A DNA stretch of 64,000 bases from Sedimentibacter acidaminivorans (GTDB lineage Bacteria; Bacillota; Clostridia; Tissierellales; Sedimentibacteraceae): NCBI RefSeq assembly GCF_017873955.1, contig NZ_JAGGKS010000006.1, positions 1 through 64,000 on the forward strand, read 5' to 3'. A program made the translations under genes and the position numbers. Under the pieces are notes generated by a model, which saw only the letters and a list, made by a program, of their open reading frames with translations, made no database searches and had not been told where the DNA came from. This document shows, in pieces, positions 26,786 to 35,512 of the stretch (position 1 is its first letter; each line of letters begins with the position of its first letter).

Positions 26786-28540
26786 TTAGTTGTTTAGTCT
26801 TAAATATTCTATTGTATTTTTGAAATTATTATCTACGGATATTTCATCTAAAATATTGTCTTCAGTACCATTACCATTTTCAATAATTTCCATATAAAAA
26901 ATATTATCATTTTCATCCTTAAAATAAGGATAATTATTTCCGCCAAAAATCAAATGCCTAAATGCATCTTCTTTTTTCAAAAGCATATTGTCTATATCTT
27001 TAATTAAATATTGTCTTATTTCATCAATGTTAGAACTTTTTGTTTTGATACTATTATCTCTAATGCTTTTTACATTATAATATATATCTTTTTCTTTATA
27101 ATAATTTTCATCATATAAATAATAATATTGTTTTTCTTTTACTTCATCTAGATTTATTATCTTATTAGAAATATCATTTTTCCTTTTAGTTCCTTCACTT
27201 GAACTACCATTACCATCTAGCTTGTAATCTCTAATTATTGTACTACCATCATTCATCAAATAAGATATAACAATATTACTTGTATAGTAATCGCCTTGGA
27301 AATAAGTTTGATCTAATAACATCTCATGATGTAGCTCTGTTACTAATTCAATGCTTCTCTTATCAGTAAAAATAGTAATACCATTGTTCCTTGCAAAATC
27401 TAAACTATTTTCATAATCATCAGTTATATAGTTATCTTTATTATACACATAGTTGCTAAAAGCCCATGAGTTATTTCCTATATACGCCATATTTACATCT
27501 TTAGGATTTGGAACATCATTCTTAAACTGTTGTGCAAATATTACTGTACCACCTGTAACTATCATAAAAACAACCATAAATCCTGCAAAAAGTTTAATCG
27601 AATATATTGATATTCTAAATGACTTTTCTAAAATTGCAATTATAATATAATATGTCAGCATTGAGAGCAATAATGATACAATAATTTTACTTGTTACTCC
27701 CACATTATACAATGCCATTGAAAAAGTTGCAGGAATTATTATACCCGCAATGACAGAAACAAAATATTTAAATCCATCAAATACAATAAAATCACCAGTA
27801 TTTTCGTTTTTCCTTCTTTTTAGGCAAATTTTAATGATTAGTGAAATAAATATTAAAATAATCATTAATATCAAAACATAAAATAAGTTAATTGGCTTAT
27901 TAATATATTCTAAAAAATATATATAATCTAACCTGTAAAAGGTATTAGTTAATGTGTCCATCAATATATCTGCATTAAATCCAATAACTATATCCTCTAA
28001 TATTGTGAATACAAACATAATTACTACATAAAATAAAGCTGGAAGTGAAAAGTTGAAAATTGTCATAATTCCTGCTACTATAGTATTTCCAGTTAAGATT
28101 GAAGATAGAGACGTTACAAAAATACCTACAATAAGCCATGGAATTATTACCTTCAATACTTCAAAATATTCATTTGGAGCTTGATGAAATCCAATTGATA
28201 AAGATAGTAGCATAATTAAGAAAAATGTAAAAATAGAATTTGTTGTAATTGCAAGTGTTACTTGTCTTCTTAATGTAATTGGCTTTGACTTGTAATAAGC
28301 CAGTTTTGAATCGTTATGCAAGAAACTATTGTCAATTAAGCAATTTAAAAACACTATTATAAAAATTTCTACTATCCCAAACACTAAAAAGAAATCTTCG
28401 GAAAATTTTAATATATATGGAATCAATAAAGTTGTAACAAAAATAATAACTGTTGAAATAAGAAACCAATTTTTTTTCTGCTTTAATGAATGTATTAATA
28501 ACTTTACAAAATCATTTGATTTCAAGGTCTTCTGTTCCAT
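26786..28540 (-). CDS. ABC transporter permease
   Basis: A 584-residue membrane protein with N-terminal groups of six and C-terminal helices and a large soluble C-terminal part (about residues 360-584) that is extracytoplasmic or a lid. I do not recognise a precise subfamily; it resembles the ABC-2-type permeases paired with YtrB-like ATPases. The ATG at 28540 has GGAGG 8 bp upstream; it overlaps the ATPase gene end by 29 bp. The substrate is unknown. Confidence 0.75.
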   Translation of the reverse strand: MEQKTLKSNDFVKLLIHSLKQKKNWFLISTVIIFVTTLLIPYILKFSEDFFLVFGIVEIFIIVFLNCLIDNSFLHNDSKLAYYKSKPITLRRQVTLAITTNSIFTFFLIMLLSLSIGFHQAPNEYFEVLKVIIPWLIVGIFVTSLSSILTGNTIVAGIMTIFNFSLPALFYVVIMFVFTILEDIVIGFNADILMDTLTNTFYRLDYIYFLEYINKPINLFYVLILMIILIFISLIIKICLKRRKNENTGDFIVFDGFKYFVSVIAGIIIPATFSMALYNVGVTSKIIVSLLLSMLTYYIIIAILEKSFRISIYSIKLFAGFMVVFMIVTGGTVIFAQQFKNDVPNPKDVNMAYIGNNSWAFSNYVYNKDNYITDDYENSLDFARNNGITIFTDKRSIELVTELHHEMLLDQTYFQGDYYTSNIVISYLMNDGSTIIRDYKLDGNGSSSEGTKRKNDISNKIINLDEVKEKQYYYLYDENYYKEKDIYYNVKSIRDNSIKTKSSNIDEIRQYLIKDIDNMLLKKEDAFRHLIFGGNNYPYFKDENDNIFYMEIIENGNGTEDNILDEISVDNNFKNTIEYLRLNN

Positions 28541-29417
28541 ATCCAACACCTCCTAATTCTGTAATAAAAATATCCTCAAGGCTCATGGATAACTCATCAA
28601 ATATAATTACCTTGTATTTACTATTCATATACTCTTTAAATTTTTCAATACTCCCTGTTAATGTGCATATATAAATGCTTCCTATTTTAACTAATTTTAA
28701 TACCTTAAAATCATTACTATCGAGTTCTCCTAATTCACCCTCAACAGCAAACTGAACTCTTTTAATTTCATTTTTCATTTTTTCTAAATTTTCTTCTTTT
28801 AATATCTTTCCCTCATGCATTATACCTACCTTATCACATATATTATCAAGTTCTTTTAAATCGTGAGATGATATTATTACAACCATTTCATTATCAATAA
28901 CTTCCTGAATAAGTACGCTCCAAAATTTTCTTTTTACTACAGCATCTAATCCATCAACAATTTCGTCAAGTAGCAAAACTTTTGGCTGAGTTGATATAGC
29001 CATTACAAATGCAGCTTGCTTTTTTTGACCCTTTGACATTTTATTCAAATTCTTGTCCTTATCTAAATTAAAGAAATCAACAAGCCTGTCAAATTTTTCT
29101 TTTGAAATATTTTTATATATCAAACTTTCAAATTCCAATAGTTTATTTAAAGAATACTGATTTGGAAAAAATAAGTTATCCTGTACATAGTAAAAGTCCT
29201 CCACTATCTCTGAATTATCTTTAACTGCTTCACCATTAAAAAATATGTATCCACTATCTTGTTTATATATGTTCATGATATGTTTTAGTAAAGTAGTTTT
29301 ACCGCAACCATTAGATCCAACCAAACCATATATTTGACCCATATCTGCATTTAAATTTATATTGTTTAGAACTTGAAACTCTCTAAATTTTTTACTTAAA
29401 TCATTTACTTTTAACAT
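28512..29417 (-). CDS. ABC transporter ATP-binding protein (YtrB-like)
   Basis: The 301-residue protein has Walker A GSNGCGKTTLLK (near residue 34), signature LNKMSKGQKKQAAFVMA, Walker B VLLLDEIVDGLD and H-switch SSHDLKEL. A C-terminal 90-residue extension follows the ATPase core. It pairs with the following permease. ATG behind GGAGG. It follows the GntR gene by 16 bp. Confidence 0.9.
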   Translation of the reverse strand: MLKVNDLSKKFREFQVLNNINLNADMGQIYGLVGSNGCGKTTLLKHIMNIYKQDSGYIFFNGEAVKDNSEIVEDFYYVQDNLFFPNQYSLNKLLEFESLIYKNISKEKFDRLVDFFNLDKDKNLNKMSKGQKKQAAFVMAISTQPKVLLLDEIVDGLDAVVKRKFWSVLIQEVIDNEMVVIISSHDLKELDNICDKVGIMHEGKILKEENLEKMKNEIKRVQFAVEGELGELDSNDFKVLKLVKIGSIYICTLTGSIEKFKEYMNSKYKVIIFDELSMSLEDIFITELGGVGYGTEDLEIK

Positions 29418-29433
29418 TCAATCCTCCATACAA

Positions 29434-29799
29434 CTAATTAGATATTAATATATTATCTACCATTTTACTAATATCATCATTTTTTAATCCTAGTTCTTTT
29501 AAAGATTTTATTGTCTTAAACAATTTTTCCTCAAGCTTGTTAATGTGTAGAATCCTTAAATCATCTGAACTTTTAACAAAATTTCCTCTACCCTTAACAG
29601 AATAAATATAATTTTCAAATTCCAGAACCTTATATGCCTTTTGAATTGTATTAGGATTAATTTTTGTCATCGCAGCGAGTTCTCTCACAGATGGCAACTT
29701 ATCATCAGGTTTAAGTGCCTTTGATAATATTAATCTAGTTATCTCATCATAAATTTGCTCATATATTGCCTTAGAACTTGTATAATCTATTTTTATCAA
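29434..29799 (-). CDS. GntR family regulator, YtrA-type
   Basis: Short GntR protein of about 121 residues: an N-terminal winged helix (SSKAIYEQIYDEITRLILSKALKPDDKLPSVRELAAMTKINPNTIQKAYKVLE) and only a 45-residue helical tail, the YtrA layout. Such regulators commonly repress their own ABC operon. TTG at 29799 has AGGAGG six bases upstream; an ATG in frame at 29832 lies in the upstream gene. A palindrome at 30403-30416 is a candidate operator. Confidence 0.9.
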   Translation of the reverse strand: MIKIDYTSSKAIYEQIYDEITRLILSKALKPDDKLPSVRELAAMTKINPNTIQKAYKVLEFENYIYSVKGRGNFVKSSDDLRILHINKLEEKLFKTIKSLKELGLKNDDISKMVDNILISN

Positions 29800-29812
29800 A
29801 CTGCACCTCCTA

Positions 29813-30370
29813 TTAAATATAACTATTTGCAAAACTACTATTAGTATTATTATTCTTTACATAATCATGTAATTTCCCCTCATATATAGTTTTGAGATCC
29901 ATTGAATTATAATCATCAGGGGTAACCAATGATACTTCTTTCTTTAAAGGAATTATTCCCCATAACAAATAAGATACAAAGCTAGAACAAACATAGCAAT
30001 ATTCCCTCTTAGGTGCAACATTAAAGTACATTAAAAACACATTCAAAATCCCATACCTAAAATTATTTGGCGAATCTATAAATCTATTTAACCTCTTCAT
30101 AATAATATTATACTCAGAATCAGTTACTTCAAGTTTATAAATCTTGCACTTAGTTTCAGGGTGCATTTTAAATACACCGCTATTTATATCTTCTTTTACA
30201 AAACCGCCTATAAGAGGACACCACATTATTTTTCTTCCAAAACTATACATTGTTGAACAATCATCAGTTAATGATATTGATATATGATTATACGGTTTTT
30301 TAGAAAAAGCTTTTAAAGTCTTAGAAATTATTGTATTTGTCTGTGTTAAAACAATGCTTATTTCTTTCAT
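29813..30370 (-). CDS. Permuted papain-like (NlpC/P60/YiiX-type) protein
   Basis: The 185-residue protein has a circularly permuted NlpC/P60 pattern: histidine in KPYNHISISL (about residue 29) and cysteine in EYCYVCSSFVSYLL (about residues 133-140). This resembles a Firmicutes family of uncharacterised YiiX-like amidases/proteases. No signal peptide, so it may be cytosolic or membrane-peripheral. ATG 30370 is chosen because GGAG lies 6 bp upstream; it is the first gene of the GntR/ABC operon. Confidence 0.7.
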   Translation of the reverse strand: MKEISIVLTQTNTIISKTLKAFSKKPYNHISISLTDDCSTMYSFGRKIMWCPLIGGFVKEDINSGVFKMHPETKCKIYKLEVTDSEYNIIMKRLNRFIDSPNNFRYGILNVFLMYFNVAPKREYCYVCSSFVSYLLWGIIPLKKEVSLVTPDDYNSMDLKTIYEGKLHDYVKNNNTNSSFANSYI

Positions 30371-30402
30371 ATAGTTCTCCATTATTTAAAATATATGTAT
30401 AC

Positions 30403-30416
30403 GTGTATTAATACAC
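30403..30416. promoter_or_regulatory. Palindromic candidate operator for the GntR regulator
   Basis: A perfect 14-bp palindrome GTGTATTAATACAC sits 17 bp downstream of the -10 box of the operon promoter and before the first gene. Its place and symmetry suit autorepression by the YtrA-type regulator, which is inference. Confidence 0.5.
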
Positions 30417-30432
30417 ATAGTACAGTAAATGT

Positions 30433-30461
30433 ATTATATACTATAGATTGTTGCTTGTCAA
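30433..30461 (-). promoter_or_regulatory. Sigma-A promoter of the papain-like/GntR/ABC operon
   Basis: Minus-strand TTGACA (30461-30456) and TATAAT (30438-30433), both consensus, with a 17-bp spacer. This is the best promoter in the window, suggesting it needs a repressor. Confidence 0.85.
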
Positions 30462-30469
30462 CTTAAATT

Positions 30470-30506
30470 TTAAAAATAAAAATCCACCCATTTAGAGTGG
30501 ATTTTT
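30470..30506 (-). terminator. Terminator after tRNA-Arg
   Basis: Stem AATCCAC / GTGGATT with minus-strand T run (TTTTTATTTTTAAAA) just downstream of the tRNA 3' end. Confidence 0.85.
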
Positions 30507-30516
30507 GTTTTTAAAT

Positions 30517-30593
30517 TGGTGCACCTGAGAGGAATCGAACCCCTGGCACATGCCTTAGGAGGGCACCGCTCTATCCTACTGAGCTACAGATGC
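30517..30593 (-). tRNA. tRNA-Arg (anticodon CCT)
   Basis: The reverse strand begins GCATCTGTAGCTCAG, has the anticodon stem GTGCC/GGCAT with loop CTCCTAA (anticodon CCT), the T-arm GGTTCGATTCC, and the acceptor closes with CAGGTGC followed by ACCA. All seven acceptor pairs form with one G-T. CCA is encoded. It reads the AGG codon. Confidence 0.96.
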
Positions 30594-30712
30594 AATATCT
30601 AAATTACTAATTACAATTATAACTTTACTTACAATAATGGATTTTACACTAAAATTAAGTATTTGTCAATATTTTTGTTTGCATATCAATATTATCATAA
30701 AATATAAAAGTC

Positions 30713-30747
30713 TTGGTTGAATTCATATTTAAGAACAACCAAAACTT
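30713..30747 (-). terminator. Putative terminator after dacF
   Basis: Inverted repeat TTGGTTG / CAACCAA flanked on the minus strand by ACTTTTATATTTT, about 60 bp after the dacF stop. Confidence 0.6.
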
Positions 30748-30807
30748 TTTCTAACAATCTTACAGCTAACTTATTCTTTACAATACATTAAATACATAGA
30801 ATAATAG

Positions 30808-31971
30808 TTAAAATCCAAATAAATTACTAATAAATCTAATTATCCTTACAAAAATATTAGCCTTTCCTATGTTTTCATTAACAACGGCATCAACTTGTCC
30901 AATTTCTTGATCATTTATATATATAGTTATTGTACCAATTTTTTCTCCTTTTGCTATTGGAGCTGAGACCTCTTCATTATATGATATTTCAGTCTTAACC
31001 GCTTCACCGTTTTTAACAAGTTTCTTAAAGTCAGTTGAAGGATATACATCTATCTTTCCATATTTAGAACTTGATACATAGACTGTATCAATTGCAATAA
31101 ATGTGTCTGTAAGCTTTTGGCTGCTAAAATTATCTCTTCCATACTCTAATAGCTGTTTTGTTTTGCTTATTCTATCTTCATGGCTTTGAGCACCCATTAT
31201 TATTGAAACAATCCTAAAATCCTGACCACTTCCTGTAATTGGCATAGTTGACACAAGGCATAGCCCAGATTTATCTGTATAGCCAGTCTTGAGACCGTCA
31301 ACCCCTTCAACTACTCCAAAGACAGGATTTGTTGATGCTTTACTAAAATTACGTTCTGTTATTATAAGCTCTTTTTGTGATGTTATATCTAATGTTTCAG
31401 GATATTTCATTAAAATGTATCTCACCAACTTAAATATATCAGAAATTGACATGTGATTTTGTCCAGTTTCTTGATCGTTAATAGGAAATCCACTAGGATT
31501 TATAAAACTAGCTGACATTAATCCTAGCTCAGCTGCTTTTTCATTCATCATTTTAACAAAATTATCTTCTGTTTTACCTACATGTTCTGCAATAGCAGTT
31601 GCACAATCATTTCCCGATACTATTAACATTGCTTTTGTAAGCAAACTAAGCTTTATTGTTTCGCCAGAAACTAATCCAAATCTACTACCTTCAGTCGCAG
31701 CAGCATGCCCACTAATAACAACATCATCATCTAACGATATTTCATTATTTTCAATAGCTTCTTTCATCAATAAATAAGTCATAAGTTTTGAAATGCTGGC
31801 AATTGCAAGTTGTTCATTTATATTATATTCATACAATACCTCTCCAGTTTCTACATCCCCAAGAAGTGCACCTTTTATATATTCATTTATATTAATTTCA
31901 CCAAAAACCATAGTATTAGACAACATAATAATAATTAAACATATCGACAATATTTTACTCGCTTTTTTCAT
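30808..31971 (-). CDS. dacF: D-alanyl-D-alanine carboxypeptidase, DacF-like (S11)
   Basis: The 387-residue protein has a signal peptide (cleavage near VFG, residue 24), then the penicillin-binding carboxypeptidase domain: S59-x-x-K62 (ASISKLMT), SGNDCAT near 118 and KTG in DGLKTGYTD near 228. A C-terminal beta domain and a final amphipathic/hydrophobic helix (ANIFVRIIRFISNLFGF) suit membrane attachment. It trims peptidoglycan pentapeptides; the DacF class works in spore cortex, but DacA-like roles are possible. ATG behind GGAGGG. Confidence 0.92.
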   Translation of the reverse strand: MKKASKILSICLIIIMLSNTMVFGEININEYIKGALLGDVETGEVLYEYNINEQLAIASISKLMTYLLMKEAIENNEISLDDDVVISGHAAATEGSRFGLVSGETIKLSLLTKAMLIVSGNDCATAIAEHVGKTEDNFVKMMNEKAAELGLMSASFINPSGFPINDQETGQNHMSISDIFKLVRYILMKYPETLDITSQKELIITERNFSKASTNPVFGVVEGVDGLKTGYTDKSGLCLVSTMPITGSGQDFRIVSIIMGAQSHEDRISKTKQLLEYGRDNFSSQKLTDTFIAIDTVYVSSSKYGKIDVYPSTDFKKLVKNGEAVKTEISYNEEVSAPIAKGEKIGTITIYINDQEIGQVDAVVNENIGKANIFVRIIRFISNLFGF

Positions 31972-32038
31972 TAGTTCCCTCCAATAATTCTAATGACATA
32001 ATTATATAATATTTTCATAAAAAAATCATTATAAAAAT

Positions 32039-32080
32039 CAAAAAACTTACAGTTAATTATTAACAGGTAAGTTTTTTGAT
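32039..32080 (-). terminator. Terminator after the HpcH/HpaI aldolase gene
   Basis: Stem AAAAAACTTAC / GTAAGTTTTTT (32040-32077); the minus strand reads GTAAGTTTTTTGATTTTTAT, a proper T tract. Confidence 0.8.
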
Positions 32081-32142
32081 AGTCATAAAGTTTATTTCAA
32101 TGTGATTCCTTATTCAATTATACCTATAAAAATATACTAAAA

Positions 32143-32907
32143 TCAATAAGACTTAAATTCATTTACTACTTCATTTAAACCATTATATAAAAATAAACTA
32201 TCCGTACCACATTGCAAAAATTTAAATCCCATATTAAGATGTTTTTCAATACTCCCATGTTTTGTTACTATACCTGGAATTACATTATGTTTTTTGCATG
32301 ATTCAATTACTTCCAAACAACTTTTTTCAATATCTGGATGATTTATCTGACCTGGTATACCCATTGACATACACAAATCACGCTGCCCTATAAAAGCAAT
32401 ATCAATTCCTTGAACTGAAAGTATATCATCAATGTTTTTCACAGCAACATGGTGTTCTATCTGTGCAATTACTAAGATTTCATCATTAGCAGTAGAATAA
32501 TAATCTGAAAATTCATCTGCACCAGTACCATATAAAACTGCTCTATTTGGTCCTACACCACGATTACCCACCGGTGGATATTTGCAAAATCCAACTGCCT
32601 TCATGGCATCTTCCTTTGTATTTACATTTGGAATCATGATGCCATGTATCCCAGTATTCAAACTGCTTTGAACAGGCGACATTTCATTAATAGCAACTCT
32701 TATAAATGGTGTAACATTTATATTTTTAATTAACGAAGTCATTCTACCTGCTGTTTCTATTCCAATAGATCCATGTTCGCAATCTATCATAATAAAATCC
32801 ACACCCGTATAAGAAATTACTTCTGCTATATCTACACAACCTGTTGTAATCATGGTACCAAAAACAGGTTTTCCTTGTTTCAAACTTTCCTTTAATACAT
32901 TTTTCAT
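32143..32907 (-). CDS. HpcH/HpaI family aldolase
   Basis: The 254-residue TIM barrel shows the family motifs: GKPVFGTMITTGC, DFIMIDCEHGSIG, GIMIPNVNTKEDA, AQIEHHVAVKNIDDI, DIAFIGQRDL. Glu and Asp residues in IEH and FIGQRDL bind the divalent metal. Class II aldolases of this family cleave 2-keto-3-deoxy sugar acids or related 2-oxo acids to pyruvate plus an aldehyde; the substrate is not set by sequence alone. Monocistronic, ATG behind GAAGGAG. Confidence 0.9.
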   Translation of the reverse strand: MKNVLKESLKQGKPVFGTMITTGCVDIAEVISYTGVDFIMIDCEHGSIGIETAGRMTSLIKNINVTPFIRVAINEMSPVQSSLNTGIHGIMIPNVNTKEDAMKAVGFCKYPPVGNRGVGPNRAVLYGTGADEFSDYYSTANDEILVIAQIEHHVAVKNIDDILSVQGIDIAFIGQRDLCMSMGIPGQINHPDIEKSCLEVIESCKKHNVIPGIVTKHGSIEKHLNMGFKFLQCGTDSLFLYNGLNEVVNEFKSY

Positions 32908-33033
32908 TTTGATTATCTCCTTCTTACATCACCGTACTTGTGTGTTTAAATATATATGTCTCAAACCTTCACGTATATTAAACAAACAATTAAATATATC
33001 TCAACATGTTAATTTTTACAACACTTTTCATAA

Positions 33034-34308
33034 TTAGAAATTAATTTTTTCCATACCTCTCATATATGTTTGTAATGCTTTTGGTATTAATATTGTGCCG
33101 TCTTTTTGTTGACAGTTTTCTAAGATTGCTGCAAATGTCCTTCCTACAGCTAACCCTGAACCGTTTAGTGTGTGTATAAGTTCAAGTTTTCCTTTATTAT
33201 CTGGCCTATACTTAATATTTGCTCTTCTAGCTTGAAAATCTTCAAAATTTGAGCATGAAGATATTTCTACATATCTATTATAACTTGGCATCCATACTTC
33301 CAAATCATATGTTTTTGCTGAACTAAATCCTATATCCCCAGTACAAAGTTCTACGACCCTGTACGGGAGACCTAATCCTTTTAGAATTTCTTCTGCAAAG
33401 TTTGTTAATTTTTCAAGTTGGTTGTATGATTCTTCAGGAGTTGAATACATAACCATTTCTACTTTATCAAATTGATGATTTCTTATTAATCCTCTAGTAT
33501 CTCTTCCAGCAGAACCGGCTTCAGCTCTAAAGCATGGAGTATATGCTGTCATATATATTGGCAAGTCAGTCTCCTCTAAAACCTCATCCCTATATATATT
33601 TGTAACAGGTACCTCTGCAGTTGGTATCAAATAATAATCTTTTTGATTTAATTTAAACATATCCTCTTCAAATTTAGGCAACTGACCTGTTCCAAACATA
33701 CTATCTCTGTTTACCATAAAAGGAGGTGCTATTTCGGTAAAACCATGATCTATAGTGTGTTTATCAAGCATATATGCAGTAATTGACCTTTCCAACCTTG
33801 CACCTATACCCTTAAACATTGAAAATCTTGTACCGGTTATTTTAGTAGCTCTTTCAAAGTCAAGTATATTTAAATCTACACCTAACTCCCAGTGAGCCTT
33901 TGGTTCAAAGTCAAACTTAGTTGGTTCTCCCCATCTTCTGACCTCTTTATTATCTGCATCAGATAACCCTACTGCTATATTTAGATTTGGCGTATTAGGT
34001 ATACTTAAGAGCTCCTCTTCAATTTTAAAGTCTATTTCTTTAACATCATTATCTAAAACTTTGATTTTTTCAGCAAGTTCCTTCATATTCTGGAGCAAAA
34101 AAGTAACATCTTTACCTTCCTTTTTTAATAATGGAACCTGTTTAGATTCTTTGTTTTGTTCTGCTTTCATATTTTCAACTTCTACAAGTTTTTCTCTTCT
34201 TTTCTTATCAAGTTCTAAAACCTTATCAAGGCTCAAATCTGGATTTCTACTTTTTAAAAGCTTTTCTACTTCCTCAGGATTTTTTCTTATTCTTTTAATA
34301 TCTAACAT
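33034..34308 (-). CDS. serS: Seryl-tRNA synthetase
   Basis: The 424-residue class II synthetase starts [21 protein letters not shown] with the N-terminal coiled-coil arm (to about residue 105) for tRNA-Ser binding, then motif 2 ([28 protein letters not shown]) and motif 3 ([16 protein letters not shown]). ATG 34308 behind GGAGG, with a shorter upstream in-frame ATG (34341) rejected. Expression is controlled by the T-box leader just upstream. Confidence 0.97.
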   Translation of the reverse strand: MLDIKRIRKNPEEVEKLLKSRNPDLSLDKVLELDKKRREKLVEVENMKAEQNKESKQVPLLKKEGKDVTFLLQNMKELAEKIKVLDNDVKEIDFKIEEELLSIPNTPNLNIAVGLSDADNKEVRRWGEPTKFDFEPKAHWELGVDLNILDFERATKITGTRFSMFKGIGARLERSITAYMLDKHTIDHGFTEIAPPFMVNRDSMFGTGQLPKFEEDMFKLNQKDYYLIPTAEVPVTNIYRDEVLEETDLPIYMTAYTPCFRAEAGSAGRDTRGLIRNHQFDKVEMVMYSTPEESYNQLEKLTNFAEEILKGLGLPYRVVELCTGDIGFSSAKTYDLEVWMPSYNRYVEISSCSNFEDFQARRANIKYRPDNKGKLELIHTLNGSGLAVGRTFAAILENCQQKDGTILIPKALQTYMRGMEKINF

Positions 34309-34339
34309 TTTATGCCTCCATAATAATACTTTTTTATAC

Positions 34340-34376
34340 AAAAAATCTCATCTCTAAAAATTTAGAGACGAGATTT
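34340..34376 (-). terminator. T-box-controlled terminator upstream of serS
   Basis: Minus-strand hairpin AAATCTCGTCTCTAA / TTAGAGATGAGATTT followed by six T. It is the ON/OFF terminator of the leader. Confidence 0.9.
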
Positions 34377-34560
34377 ACTCGCGGTACCACCCTAATTATT
34401 GTATCTTAAATACAATCGCTTAGCAAAATTAACGCCTTAACACGTTCAGGTTTTTTACCCCTGAAAATTCCAGAACGGATTCAACAACTATTTATACCAA
34501 CTTTCACCAGATGTTAGCTCTCTTAAATAAATATATCATTTACTACTTTCTATCATAATT
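34340..34560 (-). ncRNA. T-box leader (serine) of serS
   Basis: The minus strand carries the T-box consensus AGGGTGGTACCGCG (about 34393-34380) just before the terminator; upstream are a Stem I region with AGAGAGCT and the GTGAAAGTTGGTA distal loop, and GAATCCGTTCTGG. The serine codon TCC at 34479-34477 is a good candidate for the specifier, consistent with serS downstream. Uncharged tRNA-Ser binding would favour the antiterminator and transcription of serS. Confidence 0.93.
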
Positions 34561-34626
34561 TATTATGTAATTTAAATAAATATATATTAAACACAAGATT
34601 TTGTCAAGAAAAAAAGATTAATATTT

Positions 34627-35181
34627 TTAATGTGCAGTATGTGAAATTATGCAAATTGCTTCCATTTCTTCATCTTCTGGATTATAAACTAAATGACCAT
34701 TTCTTTCAGGAACACAAATACTATCACCCTTTGAAACTATATAAACCTTATTTCCAATATGACATTCAATTTTACCTTTTAAGATATAAATAAATTCTTT
34801 AGAATCATTAATTATAGTATTATTGCTAATCCATGTTTTAGGAGGCAATTTACAAAAGAAAGCTTCCAACCCATGAAATTTTTCACCATTGCGTTCAAAT
34901 GGAGTTAAAAATTCTAAATCTACATTAATATTACTAAACTTTATTTTTGTTCTTTCATCGTTATGAATTGTTACTACACTTTCAGTATTCTCATCCATAA
35001 ACAAAAGAGACAGTGGTATTTCTAATGCCTGAGCCATTCTTTTTAAAACAGCTAGTGATGGAGATATTAAATCTCTTTCAATTTGAGATATGTACCCAGA
35101 TGTTACATTAATTTGTTCAGATAATTCTACAATTGTTAAATTTTTGCTTTTTCTTATATTCCTTATTTTTTCGCCTATCAA
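34627..35181 (-). CDS. XRE family regulator with cupin sensor domain
   Basis: About 184 residues: an N-terminal HTH (EKIRNIRKSKNLTIVELSEQINVTSGYISQIERD) and a C-terminal cupin domain (about 95-180, with LKGKIECHIGNKVYIVSKGDSICVPERNGHLVYN). This PuuR/cupin class responds to small molecules, often controlling amine or sugar metabolism; no operon partner is adjacent. TTG 35181 has GAGGGG at suitable distance, so I prefer it over ATG 35202, whose upstream lacks a ribosome binding site. Confidence 0.88.
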   Translation of the reverse strand: MIGEKIRNIRKSKNLTIVELSEQINVTSGYISQIERDLISPSLAVLKRMAQALEIPLSLLFMDENTESVVTIHNDERTKIKFSNINVDLEFLTPFERNGEKFHGLEAFFCKLPPKTWISNNTIINDSKEFIYILKGKIECHIGNKVYIVSKGDSICVPERNGHLVYNPEDEEMEAICIISHTAH

Positions 35182-35242
35182 TATATTTACCCCTCTATTC
35201 ATATATTATAAAAACTGCTAAAAATCGATATCCTTCCCTAAT

Positions 35243-35270
35243 ATTATACACTAAATTCTATAGTTGTCAC
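35243..35270 (-). promoter_or_regulatory. Sigma-A promoter of the XRE-cupin gene
   Basis: Minus-strand GTGACA (35270-35265) and TATAAT (35248-35243) with a 16-bp spacer. The rest of the 330-bp gap to helD is AT-rich, with a TATAAT at 35397-35402 that may serve helD. Confidence 0.6.
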
Positions 35271-35512
35271 GTAAAAAATACTAAAAATAGTCAAAATTTA
35301 CAATTATATAATATTAACTTAATTTATTCTAATTATTTATAATTAATCTACCTTATTTATTTTTCTAATGGTCTTTTAAAAGTTTATCCTATATGATATA
35401 ATAGAATATTAAATTTCTCTATACTAATTTAAATAATTTTATTAGTATACACTGAAATTTTTCTACATAATATAGTGTTGATACATTAATTAAACTAATA
35501 AAGGGGTTTATA

